Below, one piece after another: positions 46,832-60,900 of a stretch of 64,000 bases of DNA (the stretch's first letter is position 1; the number at the start of each line of letters is the position of its first letter). This DNA is from Diploscapter coronatus. Its lineage: Eukaryota > Nematoda > Chromadorea > Rhabditida > Rhabditidae. The translations under genes and the position numbers were made by a program. The notes below the pieces were generated by a model, which saw only the letters and a program-made list of their open reading frames with translations, was not told where the DNA came from and made no database searches. The stretch is taken from the NCBI GenBank assembly GCA_964036155.1, contig OZ038423.1, positions 71,625,249 through 71,689,248 on the forward strand. The letters run 5' to 3'.

Positions 46832-49800
46832 TTAGCTTTGTGATCTCAGACTTAATAGTGCGGACTCCAGCTTCTTGTAAGGTCCAAATTTCAGTTGGAA
46901 ATTCTAAATATTTTAAATTTGATTAGAAAAACATTCAAAAATACCTCTTTTAGTTCTTCGACTTTGATCATGGCTAGAACCGATCCGTCGATTTCCTGAC
47001 TTCTGAAGGCTTCACTTGCAGCCTCAGAGGAAGTAATGAATAGCACCCATTGCGCTACTTCGTCAATCTAAAAGATTAGTTTTAAAAACTGGAAGAGAAG
47101 AAATTCAGATAGACTATAATTTTAAAATACCGATTAATTCAACTTGATGAAAATTTAAAAAATAAATAAAAGAAAACTCACATTCCATTCCCTCCAAGGT
47201 CGATCAATCTCGAACGTTTCCCGAGGCGTTGAGTCGCTGATGGAAGCGGCAGAATGGGGCGGATCATTTGGTGATCGATCAGAACTTGCTGCACTCGATG
47301 ACCTCTCCAAATGAGCTGCAGTCGGAGAAGAGAGGGGATAGGGTCGGGATAATGAAGAAATTGGAGGGGTCGATTGTTGCTGCTGCTGTATTTCTCGACT
47401 ATGTGACTGAGCTGTGTCTGGGCGGTCTGGAAGGAAACTATTGGCAAATTCTATCATCACAACGACATGTTAAAATAGTGCCATTCAGGCATATTGTCAT
47501 ATAAAATAGCCCAAGAAAACTTGTGTCTTTTCAGATTTCAAGTTTATTTCGCAAGAGTGTAAGTCACGCTTTCTCGAAATGATTCATGAAGTCTTCTCAT
47601 ACCTCTCTTGCTCGCAATCTTCCTCTTCCTGCATTCATTCGAGCAGAATTGCACTGAGCTTTGATTGTTTGAATTGTTGATGAGCTTCTTGCACCACAAA
47701 CAGTAGCTATTGTCAGCTTCTTCGCTGTCTTCCTCTCGTTTAATTCCATCGTTTGAGTTATCTTCTTCCATATCCCTGCTCCTCTTGCCTCTCCTCTTCT
47801 CCTCATCTCCAGGTGAGCTCTTCTTTTTCTGATCTTCATCCTCTTTTTCGCCACCAGAAGATCTGAAATATTCTCATTTCTACAAGTCACCTTCTCTATT
47901 TAATCTCAAAATATAAGACCCTCAACTTCTACTATTTTAAGCATTCTTTATTTTACCTCTTCTTATTCTCCATTTCAGCGAGCAATCTCTTTCCGCCTTC
48001 CTTCGGGCCAAAGTCCATGTGGAGTAATTTTTCCAATTCGTTCGTTCTCCTTTTCTTCGGTTTATCGCCCTTTCTGTCGTCTCTCTGAAAAATATAAACT
48101 GACAATTTTACAATGTTTTTAAAATCTAACCTCCTCCTTTCTATCCCTGTCATTCCTGTATTCTCTGCTAGTCGTTGGCTCATCCTTCTCCTTTCCATCA
48201 GACCTTCTTGCCCTGGTCATTATTCGCTTCTGAGAACTGTCGTCCTCTTTTCCGAACATTCTTCTTTGTCTTCTCCTTCTGCCATCTAAAAAATTCTTCC
48301 TTTCTAAAGTATCTAATTGAAAATATTCTTACAGCAACATTTCAAATATATAAGACCTGATTTTCAGTTATAAAGTAGGTTTTTCATACCTTGCTCCTGA
48401 TGCATCTCCTCATCTTCATCCTTGTCTACATGATGCCTTTCTTTTCTGGTCGGTTTGAATTCCAATGGTTCTTTGATGAATCTGCCCTTTCCAAGTTTCA
48501 ATTTCTGCTTCAGTTGGGTTACAGGGAACGGGGTGCTTGATTCCTGAAAATTACTTTCTCAAAAAATATCTCTAAAAGATTAAAAAATCACCTCAAAAAC
48601 AATTCCATCAATTTCATGAACGAGTGATCTTTTCGGAACGACGTTTCGGTTCTTGAATTCCATAGCTTCCATGATGAATTTCTCCTCGATAGCGTCGATC
48701 GTCGGCATTTCTTTGTAGGACTCTTTGGATTCGGACGATTTGACGACATCGTCTCCTGAAACTGAAACAGCACATATTTTAAAAGACCTTTTAAATGCAA
48801 AATATATAGAAAATGTTATGAGAAAAAATATATCCTACCCTACTTTTCTTATGTTTCGATCATAATGCTGTGCGGTTTGAAAATGTTCATTTAACAACAA
48901 TAAAATACCTCTATCAAGAAGCGGTGGAGGTTCATCCGTTTCCTCTGCATCCTCAGCATTTGCAGGTTTTAAAGTTGGACAATCGCTGAATGGCGACTCC
49001 TTCGATGAGGCGGCCTCTTTCGAGACATGGGGGAAAGGCTGAAAAATAGCCGAAATTTTCAGTTCAAATCTCTATTTTCAAAATATTCCTTGATCAGAAA
49101 ACGGCTACTTGGGTTTTCGGAAAGAAAGTAATAGATACCTCAACTTTTGCCACTTCAGGAGCTTTCTGTTGTTGAGATGGAGTCAAAGCTATTTGCAGAG
49201 CAGGTGGTTGTTGTGCCTGGTTGACGGGGTTTTGGTTCGATTGTGCCTGCTGTGCAAGCTGCTGAGTGAGGATCGGATGCATATTGGGAGAGATCGTGCT
49301 GATTTGCTAAACCACCTCCTTCGGGTTGGAATCGAATTAAACATTTGCACTAGACTTTACCTGAATAGCAGCTTGTTGAGTACCTGCACTCTGTTGAGGC
49401 ACGTACATCATAGAAGTGGGCACGCACATCTGTGGGTTGTAGAGAACTATTTGATGCTGCTGATTGGGCCCAGCTTGGAGGGTGGCTGCGTAAGCCTGAA
49501 TACTCATTTTTTACTTCATACTCAGCAAAAGACGTTACTGAAATCATTAATTAAAAGGTACGAGTTTTCACTTCTCACAATGCTAGGTCTACTATGTTAT
49601 TCAATTGTTTGGGTATGAATACCTGTGGAGGACCATTTCCATTGGCTGGTCCGATGAATTGTTGAGGTCCAGCCAAAACAGCAGTGCCGTTCGGAAGCCG
49701 AACGATGTTCTGATTGGAAGTGACGATTTGACGGACTGGTTGGCCGTTCGGCGTTACGAACATTGGTCCGACTAGTTGTGGATTGATGACATTCCCACCG

Positions 49801-50332
49801 AACTGTACAGTTCCTACTGGTTGAAGATCTCTGATTCCTTGATTGTTAGCGACAAGCTGCGGAGGTCTCATGTAAATTCCCCCCTGTTGAACAATCGTTT
49901 GGCCTTGTGCTAAGGAATTCGGGGGTATTCTGGCTTGATCTGCAAGAAATCGCGATTAGGATAAGATCGAAGTTCAGATCAGTCTGTGAAACTAGTGATC
50001 GTTAAATTAGAAAACAAAAACTATTCGAACAAAAACTCACTTATTGCTTGTCTTTGTCGATTTTGCTGGAGTTGGTTGGCATTTTGAGCATTCAGTTGCT
50101 GCTGCAAATTGACTTGCTGATTTTGCGCCTGTAATTGGGGAGGTCGTCCAGCAGGGGAGACTCCTTGAGGTACAACAGGTCTGGAGGATGGGGCCTGAAA
50201 ACTTTTAGGTGGTTCTTTCCGATCTGAAAATTGACGTTTCTCTCGAATCGGGCTAATCTTCAAGAACGTTCATTTTTCTTCAAATTTCCCTACCGCAAAT
50301 TGCTGATTTCCAGGTGTGGGCCCCGTGTTCAT
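46832..50332 (-). CDS. Polyhomeotic-like Polycomb protein (HD1-like motif, FCS zinc finger, SAM)
   Basis: Polyhomeotic is a core subunit of Polycomb repressive complex 1. The gene starts MNTGPTPGNQQFAAP (50332) and its N-terminal third is rich in Gln, Asn and Pro (NLQQQLNAQNANQLQQNRQ, about 50.1 kb; QQLAQQAQSNQNPVNQAQQ, about 49.2 kb), as in animal Ph proteins. An acidic region follows. RSLVHEIDGIVFE joined to ESSTPFPVTQLKQKLK (48.5-48.65 kb) resembles the PHC homology domain 1 (EGFVIQE..PFPV). Then comes a basic region and the FCS zinc finger: YCLWCKKL, 15 residues after the second Cys, then FCSNECRKRK (about 47.6-47.7 kb). After a GTATGAG donor and a Ser/Pro-rich exon, the SAM domain closes the protein: PWREWNIDEVAQWVLFI, SEAFRSQEIDGSVLAMIKVE, LKFGPYKKLESALLSL. 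The order is that of Ph/PHC. About 700 residues are expected. Confidence 0.83.
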
Positions 50333-51929
50333 GTCGATTTCAAAATGACGTCAGGCCGATAGAAATCAGAACAGGAAATATGTCGAAATTTTTCCTACGA
50401 TTTTTCGAAGAAGCAATATTTCGTCAGCTCTATTCTCCCTCGAAAAAGATCATTCCTAGCAATCCCTGAAAAATCGATCAATCGATTAAATGGCGAATAG
50501 AAATAAATGCAAATTGAAAATTGAGCAAGTGTTTAGGGTAGAGTCCTCAAGTCCGTCCTTTTGCAAAAATGCGTTTGTGGTAGTTTGAAACCAAGAATTG
50601 AGAAATAAGTATCCTTCCGACTCCGAATGTCTCGAAAAAAAACCCTATCTTTAACGACGATAAACCTGATAAAATGGTTCTATGCCAAAGATCAAGATAA
50701 AATAGCTGCACACAGCTGCATAAGCAGTATTCCGTTTGCGAAAATATGGTCATTTTGGGTGAAAGGTGTTTGCGATTTTTTCGTTGAGGAAATTTTCTTC
50801 TATTTTTCTTCACATAAATCTTATTTACAACCCAGATCATTTGTGTGTGCAAAAATTTATTCAAAAATGGGATTTGGCATATCCATTTGGGGATCCTAGT
50901 TTAGGGGCTCAATTTGATAACACTGACACGGTTTTGAATACCGGTGTCGGCGCCACAAAAATCGAAAAATAATGCATTTTTGCAAGTGTCTGTCAAAAAT
51001 GAAGGGAAATTTCGACAAATTACATAAAATTGCGCTATATTTGGGGGGAAAGGAGTGCACTATTGACGCGATTCTTCCTTATTCCTCCCCTTTTGCAGCC
51101 GAGTCATCGGTCGATAATCCATTATCTCCTCCCCAAACCTTCTTTCTCACTCCCTCTCTGCGCTACACTGCAAATCTCGTGAATGAGAAACAATTTTATT
51201 CGATTTTTGATCATTTATTTACCTATTTTTCAGAGTAATTTGAAATTTCTGCTAGTTTTTTGTTTTTTTTTCTTCGAAAAATCAATTAGTTGCTCACATG
51301 TTCAGGTCTATGAGATTTTACAAAAATTAAAAATGATCGTTTTTCAATTTTGAACGTGATTTCCTATAAACTCTTGTTGACATTAAATGCGTTTTTTAAT
51401 GATTAACTGTTTTCTTATCAGAAGCGATCATATTATATGCAGAAAAATCGATATTTCCTCTTTTTTGCAATTTTCAAACTGTCAGCTCATGCCATTATTT
51501 ATTATTATCAAATTTGAAACTTCCTTAGTAATTTTCAAACTTTGCTTTTCTCTAAGATTATTCTCGTCTCATCATTTTTCAATTTTTAACTTTAATTTAA
51601 GTTTTATTTGTCCTTTCTTTCAAATACTTTTCTGATTTACCGTTTTCAGAAATAATTTTTCAAATTTTCATTTTCAAAGTAGGGCCCATCAAGTCACGTT
51701 CCTTTTGTAAGACGCAAACACCTTTGAATTTTATTTTTAAATTATTTTAATGCAAATTCCTTTCTAGCTTTTTTCATCGGAGATCGATGAATAGGCAAAA
51801 TTGGCTGCTGGCCCCTATTTTCAAAGGAAAATTTCAGAAACTCAAGCTCGGCCCTAGGGCCTTAAAGATTTTAACAACTCGTTCAAGAACGAATTCAATC
51901 GGACACCGACAAAATCAGCAAATTCAACG
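50333..51929. other. Divergent promoter region between the PHC-like gene and xrn-1
   Basis: About 1.6 kb separates the two start codons. The sequence is AT-rich with no convincing exon. Open frames on the plus strand (50627-51238) are short and Phe/Lys-rich. A TCAG acceptor-like site lies 11 nt before the xrn-1 ATG. No specific regulatory motif was identified. Confidence 0.5.
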
Positions 51930-54900
51930 ATGGGTGTGCCGAAGTTCTACCGATGGATATCGGAAAGGTATCCCTGCCTCAGCGAGGTTATCACTGATAG
52001 TCAGGTAAATTTTTAAATTTAACAATCTCATTTTTATTCGTATCACGATTTCATGCTAGGAGAACTAGTATTTTTCCTCAATATCTGTGTTCTAGAAAAG
52101 TTTAGCACTCAAAAACTTTAAATTTTCTACGTTTGTCACGATTGTATAACTTGAAGGGAAACAACATGTCTAGAGTATTCGTTCTAGAACAACTTGACTT
52201 CAAAAATTTATGCCATTTTTAATTTTTCGAATAAAAATAAAACTCTTCCAGATCCCGGAATTCGACAACCTGTACCTGGACATGAACGGAATCATCCACA
52301 ACTGTTCGCATCCGAACGACGATGACGTATCCTTTCGCATATCCGAGGAGCAGATTATGCAGGACATCTTTGCTTACATCGAGGTATTTTACTGTTCTTA
52401 ATTCTTACATTTTATATCTTTTATACTCTTTCTCACAGAAAACGTTGTATTCATCTGCATTTTAAAGCAGCAATAGTTAGCCAAAAAAGGATTCAGTTCT
52501 TGTTTCCTAAATGCAGAATAAGTTGATGATAAAATGCAGTAAAAATGGTTCTTTTCCAGAAGCTCTACAGCCTGATTCACCCGCAGAAGGTCTTCTTCAT
52601 GGCGATTGACGGCGTCGCTCCGAGAGCCAAGATGAATCAGCAGGTAGAAAGTTGAAAAAAAAATAAAAGATAAAAGTGCATTATTTTCAGAGAGCTCGCC
52701 GTTTCATGTCCGCTCGCACTGCGCAAGAACAGATGGAAGCAGCGAAAAAGAAGGGTGTCGAGCTGCCCGACGAGAAGAGATTCGACTCCAACTGTATTAC
52801 TCCGGGTAAATTTGAAATATAAAAAAAATCATTCCCTTAGAAATTAGCATATCTTATTTTTCGACTACATTCTTCACCTACGAGAGATAGTGAACATGAC
52901 AAGTAAACGTGATGGATAATTTAGAAAATTTCAAGAACCTACTAAATAATCATATAGCTTCTTTTTTATCTATTGAGAAGAGAAGAATTTTCAACAAAAA
53001 AAGTTATTTTCTGTGATTTTGAAAATCTTGAATTTCCAGGAACCCCGTTTATGGCTCGTCTCCACGCGGCATTGGGCAATTGGGTGCAGAGCAAAGTCGA
53101 TAACGACCCTAATTGGCAAGGACGCCGAATCTACTTGTCCGGACATAATGTAACGAATCTATTGATTACTTTTAAATTACGCTTTTAAAACTATTTAAAT
53201 GATCATTTTTGCTAGTTATTGATTTTGAGTGCCCTGGAGAAGGCGAGCACAAGATCATGGACTTCGTTCGGGCGGAGAAGAAACAGGAGGGGTACGACCC
53301 CAACACGCGGCACTGCATGTACGGGCTCGACGCGGATTTGGTAAACTTGCAATTATTTTCGAAATATGCATTGATTGGTTTTCCAGATGATGCTTGGAAT
53401 GTGCTCCCACGAGCCGCATTTCTCGCTGCTCCGAGAGGAAGTCGTCTTTAATCGGCCAAAACCTAAGAAGGACGATTCCGCCAAAAAGAAAAAGAAAGCT
53501 CCCGCCGCTCCTAAAAGGTTTCTTTCATATGGTTTTTTAAAATCATTTTCAGAAATTGTCCGATTTAGGGTATTTTTCTTTTGAAGAATCTTTGTTTCGT
53601 TTTTCCCAAATTATCCAAAATGAAACGTTTCAGAGCCGATCCAGACGGGATCACTTTCCATCTCCTTCACTTGTCCCTGCTTCGCGAGTATTTGGCATGG
53701 GAGTTCAAGGAAGTCGAGGTTAGAACATTTTCTCATTAGACAACAAATTTAGTCACAAAAAGGATAGAAAATTATAATCTCGTAAAAGCTATCATTTTTT
53801 GTCTAAATTTCATTTTTAGTCTGTTCCCACAACACGTATAAAAACACATTGGCAAAAATTCATTTGTTAGAATTTCTCTAACTTTATTCTAGTTGTTGAT
53901 TTGCAGTCGACGCTGCCCTTCGCCTACGACATGGAGCGTATCATCGACGACTGGGTGCTGATGGGCTTCTTGGTGGGCAACGACTTCCTTCCCCATCTGC
54001 CTCACGTCCACATTCACGACGACGCTCTGCCGTTGCTCTACAAGACCTACATCAAAGTCCTGCCCAAGTTGGATGGTAAGATCGTTTTCCTTATATATTA
54101 AAAAAACATTCTATAAGAAATGGTTAAATTTTGTAAAAACTGATAAGTTTTCGATATTTTTTAAGTCTTGTTGAAAAGTTTTACAAATTCAGCATTTCGG
54201 AGGAAAACTAGAACGTCTTTTTTCCTTTTTTTTTTATACATTTCTGAAAGTTATGATTTTTAGGCTACATTAACGAGTCCGGCTTGTTGAACCTGAAGCG
54301 ATTCCAGGAGTTCTTGAAGGCTTTCGCCGAGAATGACAGGAATTGCTTCCTGCAGACCATGGAAGATGAAGATTACATGCAGAGCAAGAAGACCAGATAT
54401 GACAATGCTCCTGAAGAGGTTGGATTTTTCTATGTTTAAAAGTATCACCCTTGTAAATGTCACTCACTTTGGAGGATAGGGGTGAATATTATAAAAAATA
54501 TTACTTGTAAATATCACTTACCTTTAGGAGATTGGTGAAATTTCGAGAAAAAAAATAAGAAGTGAAGAAAATTGATCATTTTTAAATATCGCCTACGTTT
54601 ATTATAGAGGATGAATTTTTTAAAAGAAATATCTTTTCAGGACGATCTCGTCGAATTCACGGACCCCGATATGTCGCCTGCGACTGAATCGGATTCCTCC
54701 TCCTCGAAAAATGAAGTCAATGAGACATTCGAGGAGAAGAGAAACAGGAAAAGACGGGAGGCTAGGTGCGATAATATTTATAATTTTGCCTCTTTCGTTT
54801 TTTAGTTTAAAAAGACGATAATTATAATTTCAGAGAGGCGAATGCCGCGTTCATCAGCAGTTCCGAAGATGAGGATGATTCACCGGTAAAATAACGGAGT

Positions 54901-57900
54901 TTTTCAAAATTATCATCTAACTTTGATGTAAATTTTCCCATCGCTACCTATAATATTATAGCTTTTCATTTTTTATCATTTTGAGCCTTTTCTTAAAGGC
55001 TAAGGACAAATTTCAGACTTCGAGCGGCGAAAAGCTGCCAACTGGAGGCGTGCAATCTGCTTCCGAAGCACTCAAAGATGCAGGTATTAAACAAATTATA
55101 CGTTGATTATTCTTGAGTTTGTTGCAGTTTTCGACCCGGTTGGCGACGATTTCTCTGAAGCGTTGGCGATTGCTGATTTCCAGCAGATGGACGTCAAGGA
55201 CTTCGGGAACGACGCTGCCAACTGCTGGACCAAAGTGATCAACAACTCGTTCAAGCGCTTCAAGAAGAACTACTACTCGGAGAAGATGAACTACGCGAAC
55301 ATCACGAGAGAGGAGCTGCGCGATCAGGCCGAGTCCTACGTCCATGCCATTCAGTGGAACCTCCATTATTACTATCACGGATGCGTGTCTTGGAGCTGGT
55401 GGGACTTGTGATTTATTTTAAAATTTACTTCCTGACCAGCTCTAAAATGTTCTAACTTTTTATTTTAAAATGACTATTTTTATAGAATCACAAGTATAAA
55501 AAATGAAAACTGCGAAATTTTACAGTGGGCTATAATTTGTTTCTGATTTCCAGGTTTTACAAGCACCATTACGCGCCCTATATATCCGATGTGGTGGACT
55601 TCACGGGCATGGAGATGAGCTTCGAGTTGTCCTCCCCTTTGAGGCCTTTCGAGCAGTTGTTGGCCGTTCTCCCAGCTGCTAGCGCTGACTGTCTTCCCAA
55701 GCCGCTTCAGGTTTTTTTCTTAATTTAATTATTTAAAATTTTTTAAATAATCATGCAGTTTTTCTCGATCTTTTCCAAGCAGATTGACTTACTTTGAAAT
55801 CTTTGTCTTCTTCAGAAATTTTTCAGGAGAATATATTCAATTTTTGAATTTGAAAGTATAACGAAAGAAATATAATTTTAAAAATTCGCAATTTTTTCAG
55901 GAACTGATGTGCAACGCTGAGTCCCCTATAGCGGATTTCTACCCGACGGACTTCTCGACTGATTTGAATGGCAAGAAGAACGACTGGGAGGCCGTAGTGC
56001 TCATTCCTTTCATCAACTGCCAAAGACTGTTGGATGCTATTCATTCCAAGGTTTTTTTCAATTTTATTCTTTATTTAGCATATTTTTATTTTTTTAACAT
56101 TTTATTCAAATTCGAATTTTCAGGAAAATCAATTATCCGCTGAAGAAAAGTCCCGAAACGCCCATGGACCACACATTCTTTTCACTTGGGATGAGAAGAC
56201 AGAGAAGGCGACGTGAGTTAAACAAAAAACTGGAAATAAAAAATATCTTGAAAATATTCCAGCCGAGAAGAGGTCGACAAAGACGTGTTCCGCATTCCGC
56301 AAGAGCAAGTCGTGTGGGGCCTGCTTCCAAATGTCAAACTCGACATTTATTTCCCTGGCTTCCCCACCATGAAACATCTCAAACACTCGGCATCGTTGCA
56401 AAGGGTGAGAAATTTTTTTAAGGATCGAAGAGAAGTGTTAAGTATTTTCTAATCTCAATTTGTTCTTCCCAAGATCGAAGAGAAATTTAGTTTTTAGGCA
56501 TTTTCTATATTCTTCTATTTGCTCAAGTTTGACTTTCCAGGTTAACGTGAAAGTCTTCCAATTCGCTTCGAAAAAGCCGTCGATCATGTTGAAATTGGAG
56601 GAACAGGAGAAGAAGGTGGGAATTTAAAATATTTGTTTATTTTGAAAAAGAAACCCAAAATAAATAAAAATGTCTAAGAACATAATAAAAGGATAATAAT
56701 ATTCTTTCAAACTAATTTAAAAAATGCAGGAGCCCCTCGAAATGGCGCGCGATTTGATAAGCAAGGAGATCCTCATCAGCTGGCCTATCCTTAAAATGGC
56801 TCTGGTGCACGAGATCTGGGCCGATGGCAACAAGTACGAAATGGACAAGCATGGAGTCGTCGCTGTGAAATCATTGAAGCCTGAAGAGAAGTCGGAATTC
56901 GATAAATTGGTGGTCTCCCAGAAAGAAGGGTAATATTTTTTTCCAATTTTGAAAGTTTAGGCAACTCATAAACTTTCAAGAAATAGATATAATTGATGAT
57001 GATGGAAACTTCTTGTGAGATTCATGAGTTTTTGAAACGGAAGATCATAAAGAAAAGACTTACGAAGTTTTCTACAAGTTTTACAAAAATATTATCTTTT
57101 TCAAAAATTTCCTGAAAAATGAATTTGGTTGAAAATTTCAGGATGTACGACCGCTACGCGATCGATGCCCAAGCGGGCGACCGCCTGATTTGGGTCCGCC
57201 ACTTCATCGGCCTATCGTACACGCCGAATGGAGACTTGCTCGATGTCGTCAAACAGTGGGCCCCAATCGAGAGCATACGGCCTATGCTCGACAACACTGT
57301 CGTCACGGTAGGGAGGGAGAAAATTAGAATAATTCAAAATATTGGCTTTTTTTCAGAATGCCCAAGTCGAGGAGGGCAAGCGCCTGAAGCAGATCTCGAT
57401 CGAGCAGGCCTACCAGCCGGGTACTAAATTTAAATAATCAACATTTTGCATAACTTAGCTCTACGATCACGATACACCAACATTTGTAACGCTGTGTGTA
57501 AAATAGCTTACTTTGTTTTAAAAATAATACCTCTGATTTCAGGCAGCATCGTGTTTCCGCTTAGCATCAAGACCAAAGCATTCGGATGGCCGGGCAAAGT
57601 CGAGAAAGTCTTTAAGAATCAAATCACTGGGAAATGTAAGATTCAAGAACTACTTCAAATTCAAATGTGTAAATTCACTTTCCTCAAAACCACTTCAATC
57701 AGACTTGCAAGTTTTCGAACCGCTATTAACCGAATGAAACGAGATAGTGTGCTTTTTCAACAGAGAAAAAGAAGAACATATCTTCTTTTCGTCTCTCGAA
57801 AATATGTATACTAGTATGTATTATCACTTTTTATGTGCTTAACTGCGGTTCGAAAACTTACAAGTCTGCTTAAAAATCTAAGAATATGAAAACAACAAAA

Positions 57901-60900
57901 AAACTAAAATTTAATATATCATGAAAGAACACTGGGAAATGAAATTCGTATTTTCAGGGCAAATCGAGGTCCGCTCGAGTGTTGGTATAGAACTGGACGT
58001 CCGTCCCATCGTCGACATGTACGACGCAATTTGCCTCCAGTGGATGGACTCCTACGAGGCGGCAAAAATGGCGCAAAGTAAACAATTTGATAAGTTTTCG
58101 AAAATTAAAAAATCAAGAATTTATGAATCAGAAATAGATTCTATGTGTAAGAAGATAAACCGTTTGATTTTATAGGAAGTGAAAGTTTCAGTCAACTACA
58201 AGATCTTCTCCCGTATCACGGGCACAGTGTTCCTGTGGAATGCGAAGAAAGAGGACGTCGAAGCGGGAACCAGCAAGGGCAGTGGGGATAAATTGAACAT
58301 CGGATTGGCGTTGAAAGCGACGAAGAAACAGCAGGAGGTGGATTTTTTGTTTCATTTTTACATAATTTATAGTTCAAAATAGTATACAAGAGAAATAGTT
58401 ATTTTTTCATTTTTTATCATTTTTCGGATTTTAAATTTCTTAAGGTTTAAAACGAAAATGTTCTAATTTTAGGTGCCCGACTACACCTATCGTACCGAAA
58501 ACGGTTTCTGGGTCTATTCGACTTTGTGTGCAAAGGCAATTCTGGAGTACAAGAACAAGTAATATTTAATAAAAATAATGTGTTTTTTTCTATTTCTTAT
58601 TTAAAATTTTTTAGGTTTAAAGACCTGTTCGAATTCCTGAGCAAGAACGACGACGTCTATGACAATTATTATGCTGAAGACGTCTGGTCAAACGAAGCGT
58701 TGAGAACAAGGAGAATGAGCGAATTGAAGTAAACTAAAAAAAAAATTTCAAAGTTAAAAAAATATTTTAGGGAATTCCTGGAAGATCTTCACTGCAAGAC
58801 GCTAGAAAAGCAGGAGTGTGGCATCGAATATTGCGATAGCAATGTCGTTGGTAAGGGAAAATCAAGAATTTAAAAAGTCGAATTTTTCTTAAAACTTAAA
58901 AATTGAACATTTTTGCGAATTACTACTTTTTGAGGCGAGCTGGAGCGATTCATCAAGCTCAAGAAGAAGGGCCGCATTCAGTCTGTCGGTTCTTGTAGCG
59001 AGGCTTCCAGAGTTTTCAAGGTAATATATTTATTACGATAAAAATCTTTTATCTTAATTTTCATTAAAACGATCGACCTAGTTTTTCAATAATAAATTTG
59101 TAGGCCGATCTCTACAACGGTTCTACGATGCCGGATCCGTCTGCGGATTTCTTGATTCTGGATCGCATCGTCGTGTGTCGTCCACAGCCGGTTAGTTTCA
59201 TTGTCAATGAAACATTTATCTTGGTTTTATTTTAAACGTTTCAGTTCGGAATCGGAAATCAGGGAACCGTGGTTGCAGTTGCAGACGAGTACGTCGATGT
59301 GCTGTTCGATGAGCCCATTTCTGGAGGATACCCAATTCGGTAAATTAATTGTATTTTATACTAATTTTACGAAAGCCAATTTCAGAGGGAAATTGCCAAA
59401 TGGCTACCGTCTGAAGAAAAGTGCCGTCATCAACATCACTTTCACCAGGGAGAGAAAGACGGACGGCGTTGAGAAGAAGGTGGGTATAAACTTTAACAAA
59501 TTTCACAATAAACAAAGCTTCGAAATTTTTAAAATCGACGAAGTTTCGATTTTCCAAAAATTGAAGATAATGTTTTGAAAAACAATAGCAAGGAGTCAAT
59601 TTTTCAAACTTGGCATACAAAAATTTAAAGACAATTTCTAAAAACGAGATCGAATATTTAACAAAGTCTATTTTAAAAGAATTTAAAATTGTCCTTTCAG
59701 AACCACAAGAAAGAGCCTCGATTTCCCATTTCTCCCCAGAAGCCGGAAAAGTCGTCTCAGAGGAAGAACAACAGAGTGGTTGAGTCAGCCGATGGACCGT
59801 TCGTGGTCTGGGCGCCCAAGAAGAAACCCCAACCCCAGGCACAGGCCAGCGAACAGGGCACCAGCAAGGCGACAAATCCTGTGAATGGTGGGGGTTTTTT
59901 GTTTGTTTTTTTTCTATTTTGAAAAGTTGTAGATTCAATAATTCCAGTAATTATGAGATTTTTCTTCTGAATTTAAAATTGGAAAAAGTATCTGAAAATT
60001 ATTTGTTTTTTCTTTAATTTTTAGACAATTCGAATTTGTATTACTGAGAAAGTTCAGATTAACTTATTAGGAAGAGATTTTGGAGAAAATCAATATTTTT
60101 AGAATTGTATTTTTAGACCACAGGGAAAGACTCACGGACGCCCAAGACAGAATGACTCGCAGAGAAGAGATCAAAGAGCAGCAGCACAAGAAGAAGAGAG
60201 ATGAAAAGAAGCAGAATGAGGAGGCCAAGGTGGGGAAATTGAAAATGAGCATTTTTGAAAAGACAACCTTTGAAAAATTCAATTTCAGAAGGCTGAACTG
60301 CAGGAAAATCTGGTCTCGATTTTAGGCATTAATTCGAAGAGCAATAAGAAGAAGCATGAGAGGGTAGGTATTTGAAAAAGTGAAAATTCCATTTTGTGAC
60401 CCAAACATAAGTCAAAATTGACTGAAAAGTTGTCTTGTTTCTTATTTTTTAGCTTCAGAAAGACGAGCCCGAGTCTTCGAACGCTGCGCAAAACTCGCCA
60501 GTAAAAATTCTCTCTCGAAATCCGGGAAGCAAAATTGTGCAGGGAGTGAAAGCCGAAGATCTGGTCACTCAGAGCAACCTCGAAAAGCTGTTCGCCAATG
60601 CTATCAAAGCGGTACGATTTTTCATTTATTTTGATTTTATATTTGTATTTTTAGCCCGGAGAACTAACTCCTGCCAATAAAGAGACGCAGGAACCGGCAG
60701 AAAGCAAACCAGGCAAAAGAGGGCCTGCGGTGAAAATGCCTGAGGAAAATGCAAGTTTTTGGCGTGATGGTTATATTTTGAGAAAAAAACATCATTCTTT
60801 CTATTTGGTGAACGATGCGAACCTTTTTTGAAGTTATTCATTGATTTTGATTTGAAAATGTTTCTTATAAACATTTTTTTAGTTATACACTTTTTCAGAC

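Noticed and set aside
49109..49618. 169-residue plus-strand open frame
   Set aside because: Antisense shadow of the Q-rich exons of the Polyhomeotic-like gene; the Leu/Cys bias is what reversed Gln/Ala codons produce.
59345..59938. 197-residue minus-strand open frame
   Set aside because: It lies antisense to xrn-1 exons with clear coding content, and shows no family motif.
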